From positions 62,001 through 126,000 of the forward strand of contig NZ_QVAI01000010.1 of assembly GCF_003427025.1 (NCBI RefSeq): a stretch of DNA of 64,000 nucleotides, written 5' to 3'. The notes under the pieces are model-generated. The model did not search any database, was not told the origin of the DNA, and was given only the letters and a program-made list of their open reading frames with translations. Position numbers and translations under genes: made by a program. How positions within the stretch are numbered: position 1 is the first letter of the stretch; every line of letters starts with the position of its first letter. This document shows, in pieces, positions 1 through 8,438 of the stretch. Source of the DNA: Jiangella endophytica. Its GTDB lineage: Bacteria > Actinomycetota > Actinomycetes > Jiangellales > Jiangellaceae.

Positions 1-598
1 CGCCGCGCGGTGCCTCCGGCTCCGACGGCGGGAGCGCCGGCAACCGGAGCAGCAGCAGCGCCGACAGCAGGAACGTCGCCGCGTCGACCAGCAGCACGCC
101 CTGCACCCCGGCCAGCGGGAACAGCGCGGCCGCGACCAGCGGGCCGGCCGCCTCGCCGCCGTTCGTCGCCAGCCCGAGCGCCGAGTTCGCCGCCGCCTGC
201 CGGCGGGGCGGCACCAGTGTCGCCATCGCGGCACGCGACGCGGGCAGGAACACCTGCCCGGCCACCGCCCGCGCGCCGACCAGCACCAGCAGCAGCGGCA
301 ACGGCGGGAGTGCCAGCGCGATCGCGGCCAGCAGCCCGGCCTGCACCAGCTCGCAGCCGATCATCACCCGGCGCCGGTCCCAGCGGTCGCTGACCGCACC
401 GGCGAGCGGGCTGAGCAACGCCGGTGCGAGCTCGCCGACCAGCAGGAGCAGCGCGACCGCGAGCGCTTGGCCGGCGGTGTCGGCGACGTGCAGCATCAGA
501 GCGACCAGGCTGAGGGAGTCGCCGAGGAACGAGATCGTGCGGGCCGCGAACAGCGACCGGAACGCGGCGTCGCTCCGCAGCGAGCCGGTGCGCGCCAC
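1..598 (-). CDS. MFS transporter, C-terminus cut by window edge
   Basis: Integral-membrane major facilitator superfamily exporter; the substrate is not predictable. Read on the minus strand from a GTG at 598, the protein begins VARTGSLRSDAAFRSLF, then a first helix with FLGDSLSLVALML, then LLLLVGELAPALLSPLAGAVSDRWDRRRV. The SDRWDRRRV loop is the conserved G-x3-D-R-x-x-RR motif between helices 2 and 3 of MFS proteins. An in-frame TGA lies 12 codons before the GTG, so little further N-terminal extension is possible. About 199 residues are visible, roughly half a usual MFS protein; the remainder lies left of the window. Confidence 0.8.
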   Translation of the reverse strand, partial: MARTGSLRSDAAFRSLFAARTISFLGDSLSLVALMLHVADTAGQALAVALLLLVGELAPALLSPLAGAVSDRWDRRRVMIGCELVQAGLLAAIALALPPLPLLLVLVGARAVAGQVFLPASRAAMATLVPPRRQAAANSALGLATNGGEAAGPLVAAALFPLAGVQGVLLVDAATFLLSALLLLRLPALPPSEPEAPRG

Positions 599-669
599 GA
601 TGACGAGGATCGCCCATCCGGTCGCACCGGCTCAAGGGGTTTCCACGCGGCGGGCCGGCCGCGGCGGCG

Positions 670-1137
670 TCAACGTTCGGTGAGCCGGACGACCGGGTAC
701 AGGCGGTCGTTCTTGGTCTGGTACTTCGCGAACCGCGGGTTGGCGGCGACGATGCGCTGCCACGCCTCGTCGCGGTCGGCGCCGTCCAGCGTGTGCGGTG
801 TGACCGGCCGCGGCTTCTCGCCGGGCAGCTCGGCCGATGCGCGGTCCGGGTGCGCCGTCAGGTTGAGGTACCAGTTCGGGTCGGCGCTGCCGCCGCCGGA
901 CGCGACGACCAGGCGCCCGCCGTCGTCGTCGGCGTACCACGCGATCGGCGTCAGGAACGGCTGCCCGGACCGGCGCCCGGCCGTGTGCAGGATCAGCACG
1001 TCCATGCCCATCATCCGGCCCTTGCCCTTGCGGCGCATCTTCGCGACCGTCTTGGTGTTCGTGCGGCGCTGGAACCACAGCGACAGGCGTCCGGGGGTGC
1101 CCTTCTTGCGGGTCTGGTCCGTCGTCTCGTTCTCCAT
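670..1137 (-). CDS. Ddn-like nitroreductase-family deazaflavin (F420)-dependent protein
   Basis: Small split-barrel protein of the deazaflavin-dependent nitroreductase (Ddn) family, expected to bind F420 and reduce an unknown substrate. Seen in the 155-residue product: basic N-terminus (RRTNTKTVAKMRRKGKGR), MMGMDVLILHTAGRRSG, PIAWYADDDGGRLVVASGGG and WYLNLTAHPDRA, all characteristic of the family. ATG codons exist at 1143 and 1137. The second is preferred because a TACCGT box ends 7 nt before it, as in other probable leaderless genes here. The gene stands alone, facing away from the MFS gene only in function, not strand. Confidence 0.85.
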   Translation of the reverse strand: MENETTDQTRKKGTPGRLSLWFQRRTNTKTVAKMRRKGKGRMMGMDVLILHTAGRRSGQPFLTPIAWYADDDGGRLVVASGGGSADPNWYLNLTAHPDRASAELPGEKPRPVTPHTLDGADRDEAWQRIVAANPRFAKYQTKNDRLYPVVRLTER

Positions 1138-1144
1138 GCTCATC

Positions 1145-1150
1145 ACGGTA
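1145..1150 (-). promoter_or_regulatory. -10-like box TACCGT of the Ddn-like gene
   Basis: TACCGT on the minus strand ends 7 nt before the ATG at 1137 with no Shine-Dalgarno between, which is the geometry expected of a leaderless transcript. Confidence 0.4.
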
Positions 1151-1254
1151 GAAGGGGCGGACCGGGGCCGCTTCTCGATTCCTGACCGATCGGCCGCCTC
1201 ACTCCTGGTTCGGTTGCAGGATGGAGGCACGTGCCGACCGAACGGAGATCGACG

Positions 1255-1626
1255 ATGACCGCCGACGCGCAGACGCTGCGGGCCAGGCTCCGCGCCGACC
1301 TCGCCGCCGCGATGAAGGAGCGCCGGCGCGAGGCCGTCACCGCGCTGCGGACCGCTCTCGCGGCCGTCGATGACGCCGAGGCGGTCGACCCGGCGGCGCA
1401 GCCCCCACCGGCGACCAGCGAACACGTCGCCGGCGCCCACGCCGGGCTCGGCGCGGCCGAGGTGCGGCGCCGCGAGCTGACCGCCGACGACGTGCGGGCG
1501 ATCCTGCGGACTCAGGTCGCCGAGCGTCGCGCCGAGGCCGGCCGGTACGACGCCCACGGGCGCCACGACGCCGCCGACCGGCTCCGCCGCGAGGCTGACG
1601 TCCTCGGGTCCTACCTCGGGCCCTAG
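1255..1626 (+). CDS. GatB/YqeY-domain protein
   Basis: Helical protein of about 123 residues resembling the YqeY/GatB C-terminal domain (tRNA amidotransferase-like; function of stand-alone members unknown). The N-terminal LRARLRADLAAAMKERRREAVTALRTALAAVDDAEAV matches the family's opening helices, and the C-terminal half (VRAILRTQVAERRAEAGRYDAHGRHDAADRLRREADVLGSYL) matches its end. The ATG at 1255 is chosen because a GGAG-type ribosome site lies just upstream; an in-frame GTG exists at 1231. It is shorter than the usual YqeY of about 150 residues. Confidence 0.75.
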   Translation: MTADAQTLRARLRADLAAAMKERRREAVTALRTALAAVDDAEAVDPAAQPPPATSEHVAGAHAGLGAAEVRRRELTADDVRAILRTQVAERRAEAGRYDAHGRHDAADRLRREADVLGSYLGP

Positions 1627-1641
1627 CGGGCCGCGCGGGCG

Positions 1642-1647
1642 TAGCGT
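1642..1647 (+). promoter_or_regulatory. -10-like box TAGCGT of the MoxR-family gene
   Basis: TAGCGT is followed by exactly six bases and then the ATG at 1654, with no ribosome site, so a leaderless start for the maturation operon is likely. Confidence 0.45.
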
Positions 1648-1653
1648 TGGGTC

Positions 1654-2541
1654 ATGGCGGACATTGACAGCGCCGCGACCACGCCGGGCGAACTGGCCCG
1701 GCGGCTCGACGCCGCGGGGTACCTGGCCGACGAGGGACTGGCGACGGCGGCGTTCCTGGCGGTGCGCATGGGCCGGCCGCTGTTCCTCGAGGGCGAGGCC
1801 GGCGTCGGCAAGACGGCGCTCGCCCAGGCCCTGGCCGAGGTCCTCGGCGCGCCGCTCATCCGGCTGCAGTGCTACGAGGGCGTCGACGCCGCGCAGGCGC
1901 TGTACGACTGGGACTTCCCGCGCCAGCTGCTGCACCTGCGTGCCGCCGAGGCCGCCGGTGTCACCGACGTCGACCGCCTCGAGCACGAGCTGTACGACCG
2001 CCGGTTCCTGCTGGCCCGGCCGCTGCTGCGCGCGCTGGAGACGACGCCGTCGGTGCTGCTGGTCGACGAGGTCGACCGCGCCGACGACGAGTTCGAGGCG
2101 TTCCTGCTCGAGGTGCTGTCCGACTTCACCATCTCGATCCCGGAGTTGGGCACCGTCCGCGCCGAGACCCCGCCGGTCGTCGTCGTGACCAGCAACCGCA
2201 CCCGCGAGGTGCACGACGCGCTCAAGCGGCGCTGCCTCTACCACTGGCTGGCCCACCCGACGTTCGAGCGTGAGGTCGCGGTCATCCGGCGGCATCTTCC
2301 GGGTGTCAGCGAACGGCTGGCCGACGACGTCGCCCGCACGGTGCAGCGGCTGCGCGCCGCCGACCTGCTGAAACCGCCCGGACTGGCGGAGTCGATCGAC
2401 TGGGTGACGGCGCTGACGGCACTCGGCGCGACCGAGCTGTCGGCCGACCTCGCGACCCGGACGCTGGGCGCGGTGCTCAAGTACCAGGAGGACACCGAGC
2501 GCATCATGGGCGAGGTCGCGGAGCTGGTCGGCCGGCCATGA
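1654..2541 (+). CDS. MoxR-family AAA+ ATPase (CoxD-like)
   Basis: AAA+ ATPase of 295 residues thought to act as a chaperone in molybdenum hydroxylase assembly, working with the VWA protein encoded next. Visible motifs: Walker A GEAGVGKTALAQAL (about residue 50), Walker B VLLVDEVDRADDEFEAFLLEVL (about 135), sensor 1 VVVVTSNRTREVHDALKRRC with the arginine-finger-like ALKRRCLYHWL. Members of this family occur beside coxMSL or xdh genes as CoxD. Its stop overlaps the ATG of the VWA gene (ATGA), so the two are translationally coupled. No catalytic subunit genes lie nearby. Confidence 0.88.
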   Translation: MADIDSAATTPGELARRLDAAGYLADEGLATAAFLAVRMGRPLFLEGEAGVGKTALAQALAEVLGAPLIRLQCYEGVDAAQALYDWDFPRQLLHLRAAEAAGVTDVDRLEHELYDRRFLLARPLLRALETTPSVLLVDEVDRADDEFEAFLLEVLSDFTISIPELGTVRAETPPVVVVTSNRTREVHDALKRRCLYHWLAHPTFEREVAVIRRHLPGVSERLADDVARTVQRLRAADLLKPPGLAESIDWVTALTALGATELSADLATRTLGAVLKYQEDTERIMGEVAELVGRP

Positions 2542-3686
2542 ACATCGAGGTCGACGCCGAGGTGGTCGGGTTCGCCCGGCGGCTGGCCGCGGCCGGCGTC
2601 GATGTCCCGCCCACGCGGGTGCACGCGATGCTCGAGGCACTCGACGTGCTCGGCGCGGGGTCGCTGCGGTCGGTCTACTGGTCCGGCCGCGTGACACTGT
2701 GCGCGTCACCGGAGGACGTCGAGCGGTACGACCGCGTGTTCGCCGCCCACTTCGGCCGCCGCCCGGACCGTCCGCCGCGGCGGGTCACCGTCCCGCCGGT
2801 CACCCGGTTGATCGCGCTGCCGGACGGCTCCGGCGACGGCGCCCGCGACGGCCACGACGCCGACCCCGAGCGGCAGCGCATCGCCACCGCCAGTCGCCTC
2901 GAGGTGCTCCGGAACCGCGACGTGACGACCCTCGGCCCGGCCGACCGCGCCGAGGTCGGCCGCTACATCAGCGCGCTGCTCCCGGCCGCCCCGGACCGCG
3001 TCACCCGCCGGCTGCGCCCGTCGCCGTCCGGGCCGGTCGACGCGCGCCGGACGGTCCGTAGCATGCTGCGCCACGGCGGAGAGCCGGTCGACCTGCGGCG
3101 GCAGCGGCACGGACGCCGGCAGCGGCGGCTGGTCTTCCTCGTCGACGTCAGCGGATCGATGGCGCCGTACGCCGAGACGCTGCTCCGCTTCGCCCACGCC
3201 GCCTGCCGGGTGCGGCCGGCGACCGAGGTGTTCACCGTCGGCACCCGGCTCACCCGGGTGACGCGTGAACTGCGCCGGCGCGATCCGGTGGCGGCGCTGA
3301 CGGCGGCGTCGGCGGCCATCGACGACTGGAGCGGCGGCACCCGGCTGGGCGACGAGCTGAAGGAGTTCCTCGACCGCTGGGGGCAGCGCGGCACCGCCCG
3401 CGGCGCCGTCGTCGTCATCGGCAGCGACGGCTGGGAGCGCGGCGACCCGGCGCTGCTGGCCGACCAGATGGCCCGGCTGGCGCGGCTGGCCCGGCGCATC
3501 GTGTGGGTCAACCCACACCGAGGATATAAAGGATACAGTCCAAGTACCGGTGGGATGCGCGCGGCGCTGCCGTACGTCGACCGGCTCGTCGCCGGTCACT
3601 CGCTGGGCGCGATGCAGGAGCTGGCCGCGCTGCTCGGCGGACGCGAGCCGTTGGGGCGGGCGCGACCCGCCCGGGAGGGGTGGTGA
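2538..3686 (+). CDS. VWA-domain protein, CoxE-like
   Basis: Von Willebrand factor A protein (382 residues) of the CoxE type, partner of the MoxR ATPase in maturation of molybdenum hydroxylases. An N-terminal helical part (about 1-190) precedes the VWA domain, whose metal-ion site is visible as LVFLVDVSGSMAPYAETLLRFAHAACR (DxSxS, near residue 202), followed by WSGGTRLGDELKEFL and VVVIGSDGWERGD. The tail YKGYSPSTGGMRAALPYVD fits CoxE. It overlaps the genes before (ATGA) and after (GTGA). Confidence 0.87.
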   Translation: MNIEVDAEVVGFARRLAAAGVDVPPTRVHAMLEALDVLGAGSLRSVYWSGRVTLCASPEDVERYDRVFAAHFGRRPDRPPRRVTVPPVTRLIALPDGSGDGARDGHDADPERQRIATASRLEVLRNRDVTTLGPADRAEVGRYISALLPAAPDRVTRRLRPSPSGPVDARRTVRSMLRHGGEPVDLRRQRHGRRQRRLVFLVDVSGSMAPYAETLLRFAHAACRVRPATEVFTVGTRLTRVTRELRRRDPVAALTAASAAIDDWSGGTRLGDELKEFLDRWGQRGTARGAVVVIGSDGWERGDPALLADQMARLARLARRIVWVNPHRGYKGYSPSTGGMRAALPYVDRLVAGHSLGAMQELAALLGGREPLGRARPAREGW

Positions 3687-4807
3687 CGGTGCAAGAGGTC
3701 ATGCGTGAGCTGGTGGCCGCCGTCGGCGACGGCGGGCGGACCGGTCTGGTCACCGTCGTCAGTACGTTCAAGTCCGCGCCGCGCCAGCCCGGCGCGTCGA
3801 TGGCCGTCACCCAGGCCGGCGAGGCGGTCGGCAGCGTGTCCGGCGGCTGCATCGAGGGCGCGGTGTACGAGCTGGCGCAGGAGGTCATGGCCGGCCGGCC
3901 GCCGGTGCTGCAGCGCTACGGCATCAGCGACGACGACGCGTTCGCCGTCGGGTTGACCTGCGGAGGCATCATCGACGTGTTCGTCGAGGCGGTCGACCAC
4001 GAGACGTTCCCGACACTCGTGGACGTCGCGGGGAGCGTCGACGCCGCCGAGCCGGTCGCCGTCGCCACCGTCGTCGCCGGGCCGGGCGACATCGGCGCGC
4101 ACCTGGTCGTCTGGCCCGACCGCACGGCCGGGACGCTCGGCGGCCGGCGGCTCGACGACGCCGTCGCCGACGACGCCCGCGGCATGCTCGACCAGGGCAT
4201 GACCGCCATCCGCCGCTACGGCGCCTCCGGCGAGCGTCGCCTCGACGACCTCGAGGTGTTCGTGCAGTCGTTCGCGCCGCGGCCGCGCATGCTGGTGTTC
4301 GGCGCCATCGACTTCGCCGCCGCGCTCGTCCGGGTCGGCCGGTTCCTCGGCTACCACGTCACGGTGTGCGACGCACGGCCGGTGTTCGCGACGCGGCGCC
4401 GGTTCCCCGACGCCGACGAGGTCGTGGTCAAGTGGCCGCACGACTACCTCGCATCGACGCCGGTCGATTCGCGCACCGTGATCTGCGTGCTTACCCACGA
4501 CCCCAAGTTCGACGTGCCGCTGCTGGCCGCCGCGGTCGGCACGCCGGCCGCGTACATCGGGGTGATGGGGTCGCGGCGCACCCACCACGACCGGCTGGCC
4601 CGGCTGCGCGCCGAAGGCCTGACCGACGCCGAGCTGGCCCGGCTCGCGTCGCCGCTGGGACTCGACATCGGCGCCCGCACACCCGAGGAGACGGCCGTGT
4701 CGATCGCCGCGGAGATCATCGCGGCGCGGTGGGGCGGGTCCGGCCGCCGGCTCAGCGACACCAGCGGGCCGATCCACCGAGAACCGCTCGCCGCCGATGC
4801 CGTCTGA
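3683..4807 (+). CDS. XdhC/CoxF-family molybdoenzyme maturation factor
   Basis: XdhC-type protein (374 residues), which binds molybdenum cofactor and promotes its sulfuration or insertion into xanthine or CO dehydrogenase. The N-terminal domain holds the family signature SVSGGCIEGAVYELAQE and LTCGGIIDVFVE (about residues 50-105). The C-terminal Rossmann-like domain holds PRMLVFGAIDFAAALVRVGRFLGYHVTVCDAR and GVMGSRRTHHDRLARL, ending in LDIGARTPEETAVSIAAEIIAARWGG, all diagnostic. The GTG at 3683 overlaps the upstream TGA; GTG codons at 3680 and 3689 are alternatives. The 3' end overlaps the next gene by 11 bp. Confidence 0.9.
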   Translation: MTVQEVMRELVAAVGDGGRTGLVTVVSTFKSAPRQPGASMAVTQAGEAVGSVSGGCIEGAVYELAQEVMAGRPPVLQRYGISDDDAFAVGLTCGGIIDVFVEAVDHETFPTLVDVAGSVDAAEPVAVATVVAGPGDIGAHLVVWPDRTAGTLGGRRLDDAVADDARGMLDQGMTAIRRYGASGERRLDDLEVFVQSFAPRPRMLVFGAIDFAAALVRVGRFLGYHVTVCDARPVFATRRRFPDADEVVVKWPHDYLASTPVDSRTVICVLTHDPKFDVPLLAAAVGTPAAYIGVMGSRRTHHDRLARLRAEGLTDAELARLASPLGLDIGARTPEETAVSIAAEIIAARWGGSGRRLSDTSGPIHREPLAADAV

Positions 4808-5390
4808 CGTCGCGGGTCTCGTGCTCGCCGCCGGGTCGGGCTCCCGGTACGGCGGGCCGAAGGCGCTGGTCCGGTACGAGGGGTCGCGGCTGGTCGACCG
4901 CGCGGTGCGGCTGCTGTCCGGCGGCGGCTGCGCCCCGGTCGTCGTGGTGTCCGGCGCGGTGTCGCTGAGCGTGCCGGGCGCGATCGTCGTGCACAACCCG
5001 GACTGGGCGACGGGCATGGGGTCGTCGCTGCGGGCCGGCCTGCGTGCGCTGAGCTGGTCGGTGACGGCCGATGCCGTGGTGGTGGCGCTGGTGGACCAGC
5101 CGTGGGTCGGCGTCGAGGCCGTGAAGAGGCTGCGTCAGGTCTGGTCGTCCGCGGCCGGGGAGGTCTCCGTCGCCGTCGCGACCTACGAGGGCCGCCGCGG
5201 CAACCCCGTCCTGCTGGCTCGTCCGGTCTGGCCGGAGGTCGCCGCTCTCGCCGACGGCGACGTCGGCGCCCGCCCCTTCCTGCGGGCGCACCCCGAGCTC
5301 GTCACGGCCGTCGACTGCACCGGCACCGGCACCTCCGCCGACGTCGACACCCCCGCCGACCTCCCCCCTTTGAATGATCACGTTCAGTAG
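4797..5390 (+). CDS. MobA-like nucleotidyltransferase (MocA/CoxI type)
   Basis: Nucleotidyltransferase of the MobA-like group (197 residues), probably adding CMP or GMP to molybdopterin for the hydroxylase served by this operon. Visible: VLAAGSGSRYGGPKALVRYEG (nucleotide-binding loop with the conserved K), NPDWATGMGSSLRAGL, VVVALVDQPWVG (metal-site D), RGNPVLLARPVWPEV and DVDTPADL. The last codons (N-D-H-V-Q-stop) come from the outer arm of the palindromic repeat at 5372-5550, so the C-terminal tail is repeat-encoded. Which nucleotide it uses cannot be told from sequence. Confidence 0.87.
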   Translation: MPSDVAGLVLAAGSGSRYGGPKALVRYEGSRLVDRAVRLLSGGGCAPVVVVSGAVSLSVPGAIVVHNPDWATGMGSSLRAGLRALSWSVTADAVVVALVDQPWVGVEAVKRLRQVWSSAAGEVSVAVATYEGRRGNPVLLARPVWPEVAALADGDVGARPFLRAHPELVTAVDCTGTGTSADVDTPADLPPLNDHVQ

Positions 5391-5550
5391 GGCCGTGACC
5401 GCTTCGGCAGGCATGCATGCCTGGTGAGGCGTGAACTCGCCTATGCCGAGCCCGGTAAGCGGTTGCCGGCCACTCCACCAGGCGTCCTACCGGATCACCA
5501 GGAATGCGTGCCTCGCAGAGCGTGAGCACCCCTGCTGAACGTGATCATTC
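5372..5550. repeat. Palindromic intergenic repeat, copy A (two-hairpin form)
   Basis: Perfect 16-bp inverted arms, GAATGATCACGTTCAG at 5372-5387 and its complement at 5535-5550, enclose two core elements: CAGGCATGCATGCCTG (5408-5423) and a diverged copy, CCAGGAATGCGTGCCTCG (5498-5515). The repeat lies between the convergent MobA-like and AllG genes. The AllG stop codon (5545-5547) is inside the right arm, and the MobA-like gene ends just after the left arm. Likely role: bidirectional transcription termination, or a non-autonomous mobile palindrome; neither is shown. It shares arms and core with copies at 37335 and 58190. Confidence 0.8.
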
Positions 5551-6954
5551 CAAGGCGGGTGGGGGAGCGGTGGCGGCCAGGGCGGAGAGGGCCGACGTGA
5601 AGCACTCCATGGGCGGCTGGACGAGGCCGGCGCCGACCTGGCCGGTGCCGGCGATCCGGCCGGCGATGCCGGTGTTGATCTGCGGCAGCACCCCGGTGCG
5701 GGTCACCAGCGTGACGTCGATGCCGGTCGGCGCGCCGCGGAACTCCAGGATCGGGATGGCGTACGCCGGGTTCTCGCCGACGGTGATCTCGTACATGAGG
5801 CGGCTGGTCGCCAGCGCGTCCGGCACCGAGCCGCCGACGAACCGGACGATCGCCGGGGCGGCCGCCATCGCGAACCCGCCGAGCCCCATGGTCTCGGTGA
5901 TCGCGGAGTCGCCGATGTCGGGGTTGGCGTCGTCGGGGCCGTACGCACCCAGGTAGAGCCCGGCCGGCGTGTTGGCGGGCGCGGTGAACCACTGCCGCCC
6001 GGTCCCGGACACCTGGATCCCGAAGTCGGTGCCGTTGCGGGCCATCGTGGTGACGACGGAGCAGCCGGGCAGGTCCGCGGCGGCGGCCGTCTGCAGCTTG
6101 CCGGCCGGCATGACCAGGTTCAGGAAGAAGTGGTCGTTGCCGCCGACGAACTCCGCCACGGCCGCCACCTGCGCCGACGGCGCGCCGCTGTCGACCAGCG
6201 AGGGCAGCAGGTCGCGCAGGAGCATGAGCGTGCCGGCCCGGTTGCGGTTGTGGCCCTCGTCGCCCATCTGGACCATCTGCGCGACGATCCCCTTGACGTC
6301 CACCCGCCCGCGCCGGCGGACGGCGGCCTGCAGCAGCGGCCCGAGCACGGACGACATCCAGCGCAGCCGGTCGATGACGGGCGGGCCGTAGGCGCCGTAG
6401 CGCAGCACCGTCCCGAGGCCCTCGTTCAGCGAGCACCACGCGGTGCGTCCGCCGGCGTCGTCGACCAGCTCGAACAGCCACATCGACGGCGACACGACGC
6501 CGGCCATCGGCCCGACGCCGCCGCGGTCGTGACACGGCGCCCATTCGACGCCGTCGCCCGAGGCCAGCAGCGCCTCGGCCGCGGACGGCGTCGCCGCCAG
6601 GCCCTCGAACAGCGCCGCCCCGATCAGCGCGCCGCGCAGCGGCCCGGACGCCCGCTCCCACGTGATCGGCGGCCCGGCGTGCAGGAACTGTCCTGGCTGC
6701 AGTCCGAGCACCTCACCGGCCGGCCGGACGTCGACCAGGTCGGCGCCCGCGGCCAGCATCGCGGCCAGCGCCTGCTCGTTCGCCGCCGGTCGTCGCGGGT
6801 CGGCCAGCACCCGGGCGAGATCGTCCTCCGTCCCGGCCACCGGCGGCCGCCAGTCGACCGTCGTCACCGGCACCGCCTGCGCGGCCAGTGCGGCCGCGAA
6901 CAGGTCGACGCCGGCACTGACGACGCGCGGCTCGTCGCGCAGCAGGTCGCTCAC
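5545..6954 (-). CDS. allG: AllG-like (YlbE, DUF1116) subunit of oxamate carbamoyltransferase
   Basis: DUF1116 protein of 469 residues, homologous to E. coli YlbE/AllG. AllF, AllG and AllH have been linked to the oxamate carbamoyltransferase step of allantoin breakdown. Visible family segments: WERASGPLRGALIGAALFEG, PCHDRGGVGPMAGVVSPSMW, CSLNEGLGTVLRYGAYGP, GDEGHNRNRAGTLMLLRDL and NGTDFGIQVSGTGRQWFTAPA. The GTG at 6954 overlaps the stop of the upstream fdrA-like gene (GTGA), fixing the start and implying coupling. Family assignment is firm; the reaction is transferred from E. coli. Confidence 0.85.
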   Translation of the reverse strand: MSDLLRDEPRVVSAGVDLFAAALAAQAVPVTTVDWRPPVAGTEDDLARVLADPRRPAANEQALAAMLAAGADLVDVRPAGEVLGLQPGQFLHAGPPITWERASGPLRGALIGAALFEGLAATPSAAEALLASGDGVEWAPCHDRGGVGPMAGVVSPSMWLFELVDDAGGRTAWCSLNEGLGTVLRYGAYGPPVIDRLRWMSSVLGPLLQAAVRRRGRVDVKGIVAQMVQMGDEGHNRNRAGTLMLLRDLLPSLVDSGAPSAQVAAVAEFVGGNDHFFLNLVMPAGKLQTAAAADLPGCSVVTTMARNGTDFGIQVSGTGRQWFTAPANTPAGLYLGAYGPDDANPDIGDSAITETMGLGGFAMAAAPAIVRFVGGSVPDALATSRLMYEITVGENPAYAIPILEFRGAPTGIDVTLVTRTGVLPQINTGIAGRIAGTGQVGAGLVQPPMECFTSALSALAATAPPPALE

Positions 6955-8438
6955 TCCGGACCCCCGTCGACCAGGGCGATCGCGGCTCGCGCCGCCGCCG
7001 CGTCGGACAGATGCACTGACGCGCCCGACTCGCGCAGCGCCCGCGCCTGATCCTCCAGCCCTTGCGGGTCGTCGGCCGTGCCGACCAGCGCGACGACGAC
7101 GGCGAGGTCGCGGCCGCGCGCACCGGCGACGTTGCGGGCCCGGACGATCGCCGGCGCCAGCTCCGCGGCCGGGTCCGGGTGCGCGCCGTGTCCCAGGACG
7201 ACGTCGAGCAGGACGACGCCGCAGGACGGGTCGCGGGCCTCGGCCAGCAGCCGTTCGATGCGCAGCGAGTTGTCGATCATCGGATGCGGCCGGCCGCGGG
7301 TCAGCGTGTCGTCGCCGAAGTCGATGAACGTGTGTCCTTCGGCCTCCAGTCCGGGTCCGAGCGCCCACGCCGGCTCCAGTGCGATGTTCGACCGCACCGG
7401 CCCGAACGCGGCGCTGACCAGCAGCATGGCCTCGTCGCAGAGGGTGCCGCCGGCGTAGAGGCCGCGGATGTAGGGGTACCGGCCGGTCGCGGGGGCCGTC
7501 GACGGCCACGACCGCGGCGGCTGCCACTCAGCGCCGGCCGTGGTGACGACGGTCTCGGCGACGTCGGTGAGGTCGGGCAGGCCGGGCCCGAGCAGCGCGA
7601 GGACGACCGGTTTGCCGAGCTTCTCGGCCCGCTCCCGGACGGCGTCGGCCACCTCCGGCGCGGGCGGCTTGCTGACGACGACCACCACCTCGGTGGCGTC
7701 GTCGTCGGCCAGCAGGTCCAGCGCCGCAAGGGTCGACGCGCCGCCCACCGCGGCGGACAGGTCGCGGCCGCCGACGCCGAGGCAGTGGCTGATGCCGACG
7801 CCCGCGCCGTCGAGCAGGCTGAGCAGTTGCTGCGCGCCCGTGCCGGACGCCGCGACGACGCCGACCGGCCCCGGCCGCACGACGTTGGCGAACCCGAAGC
7901 CGACGCCGCCGACCACCGCGGTCCCGCAGTCGGGCCCCATGACCAGCAGGCCGCGGTCGCCGGCCTCCTGCTTGAGCCGGACCTCCTGCTCGACCGGCAC
8001 GTTGTCGGAGAACACGACGACGTGCAGACCGTGCTGCAGCGCGTCCATCGCGTCGGCGAACGCGTACCGGCCCGGGGTGGAGACGAACGCGACGGTGCCG
8101 CCGTCGCGACGGGCGGCGGAGCCGACGGTGCGCGGGGCCGCCGCGGCGCCGAAGCCTCCGCCGCTGTCGGATGGACGGGCCGCCAGCGCGGTCTCGACCC
8201 GGGCCAGCGCCCGGCCGAGTGCGGCGTCGTCGTCCGCCGTCACGCCGATGACCAGGTCGTTCGGGCTGGCGGCGGGGACCTCGAAGCCCATGCCGCCGAG
8301 CAGGTCGAGGTTCAGCTCGGTGGCCATGGCGACCAGCGCGCCCTCGACCCCGTCCTCGCCCTGGACCGCCTGGCTGACCTGCATCAACGTCACGGAGTCG
8401 TGATAGGCGCCGGCACGCACCTCGACGTGCCGGATCAC
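6951..8438 (-). CDS. fdrA: FdrA/AllF-like acyl-CoA-synthetase-fold protein
   Basis: FdrA-family protein (495 residues) with a succinyl-CoA synthetase-like fold, the AllF component of the oxamate carbamoyltransferase set. Visible: GLLVMGPDCGTAVVGGVGFGFANVV, GVVAASGTGAQQLLSLLDGAG with GISHCLGVGGRDLSAAVGG, RGLYAGGTLCDEAMLL, and FIDFGDDTLTRGRPHPMIDN followed by VVLLDVVLGHGAHPDPA. The GTG at 8438 overlaps the stop of the AllH-like gene, and its own TGA overlaps the next GTG, so the three genes are tightly coupled. No carbamate kinase gene is nearby. Confidence 0.87.
   Translation of the reverse strand: MIRHVEVRAGAYHDSVTLMQVSQAVQGEDGVEGALVAMATELNLDLLGGMGFEVPAASPNDLVIGVTADDDAALGRALARVETALAARPSDSGGGFGAAAAPRTVGSAARRDGGTVAFVSTPGRYAFADAMDALQHGLHVVVFSDNVPVEQEVRLKQEAGDRGLLVMGPDCGTAVVGGVGFGFANVVRPGPVGVVAASGTGAQQLLSLLDGAGVGISHCLGVGGRDLSAAVGGASTLAALDLLADDDATEVVVVVSKPPAPEVADAVRERAEKLGKPVVLALLGPGLPDLTDVAETVVTTAGAEWQPPRSWPSTAPATGRYPYIRGLYAGGTLCDEAMLLVSAAFGPVRSNIALEPAWALGPGLEAEGHTFIDFGDDTLTRGRPHPMIDNSLRIERLLAEARDPSCGVVLLDVVLGHGAHPDPAAELAPAIVRARNVAGARGRDLAVVVALVGTADDPQGLEDQARALRESGASVHLSDAAAARAAIALVDGGPE

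Noticed and set aside
670-2709. A 679-codon minus-strand frame extending from the Ddn-like gene
   Set aside because: Upstream of 1143 it is a shadow of the plus-strand MoxR and VWA genes; low-complexity residues and no domain.
3521-3555. An AT-richer patch inside the VWA gene suggesting an insertion
   Set aside because: The translated residues (HRGYKGYSPSTGGM) fit the normal end of CoxE-like proteins, so it is ordinary coding sequence.
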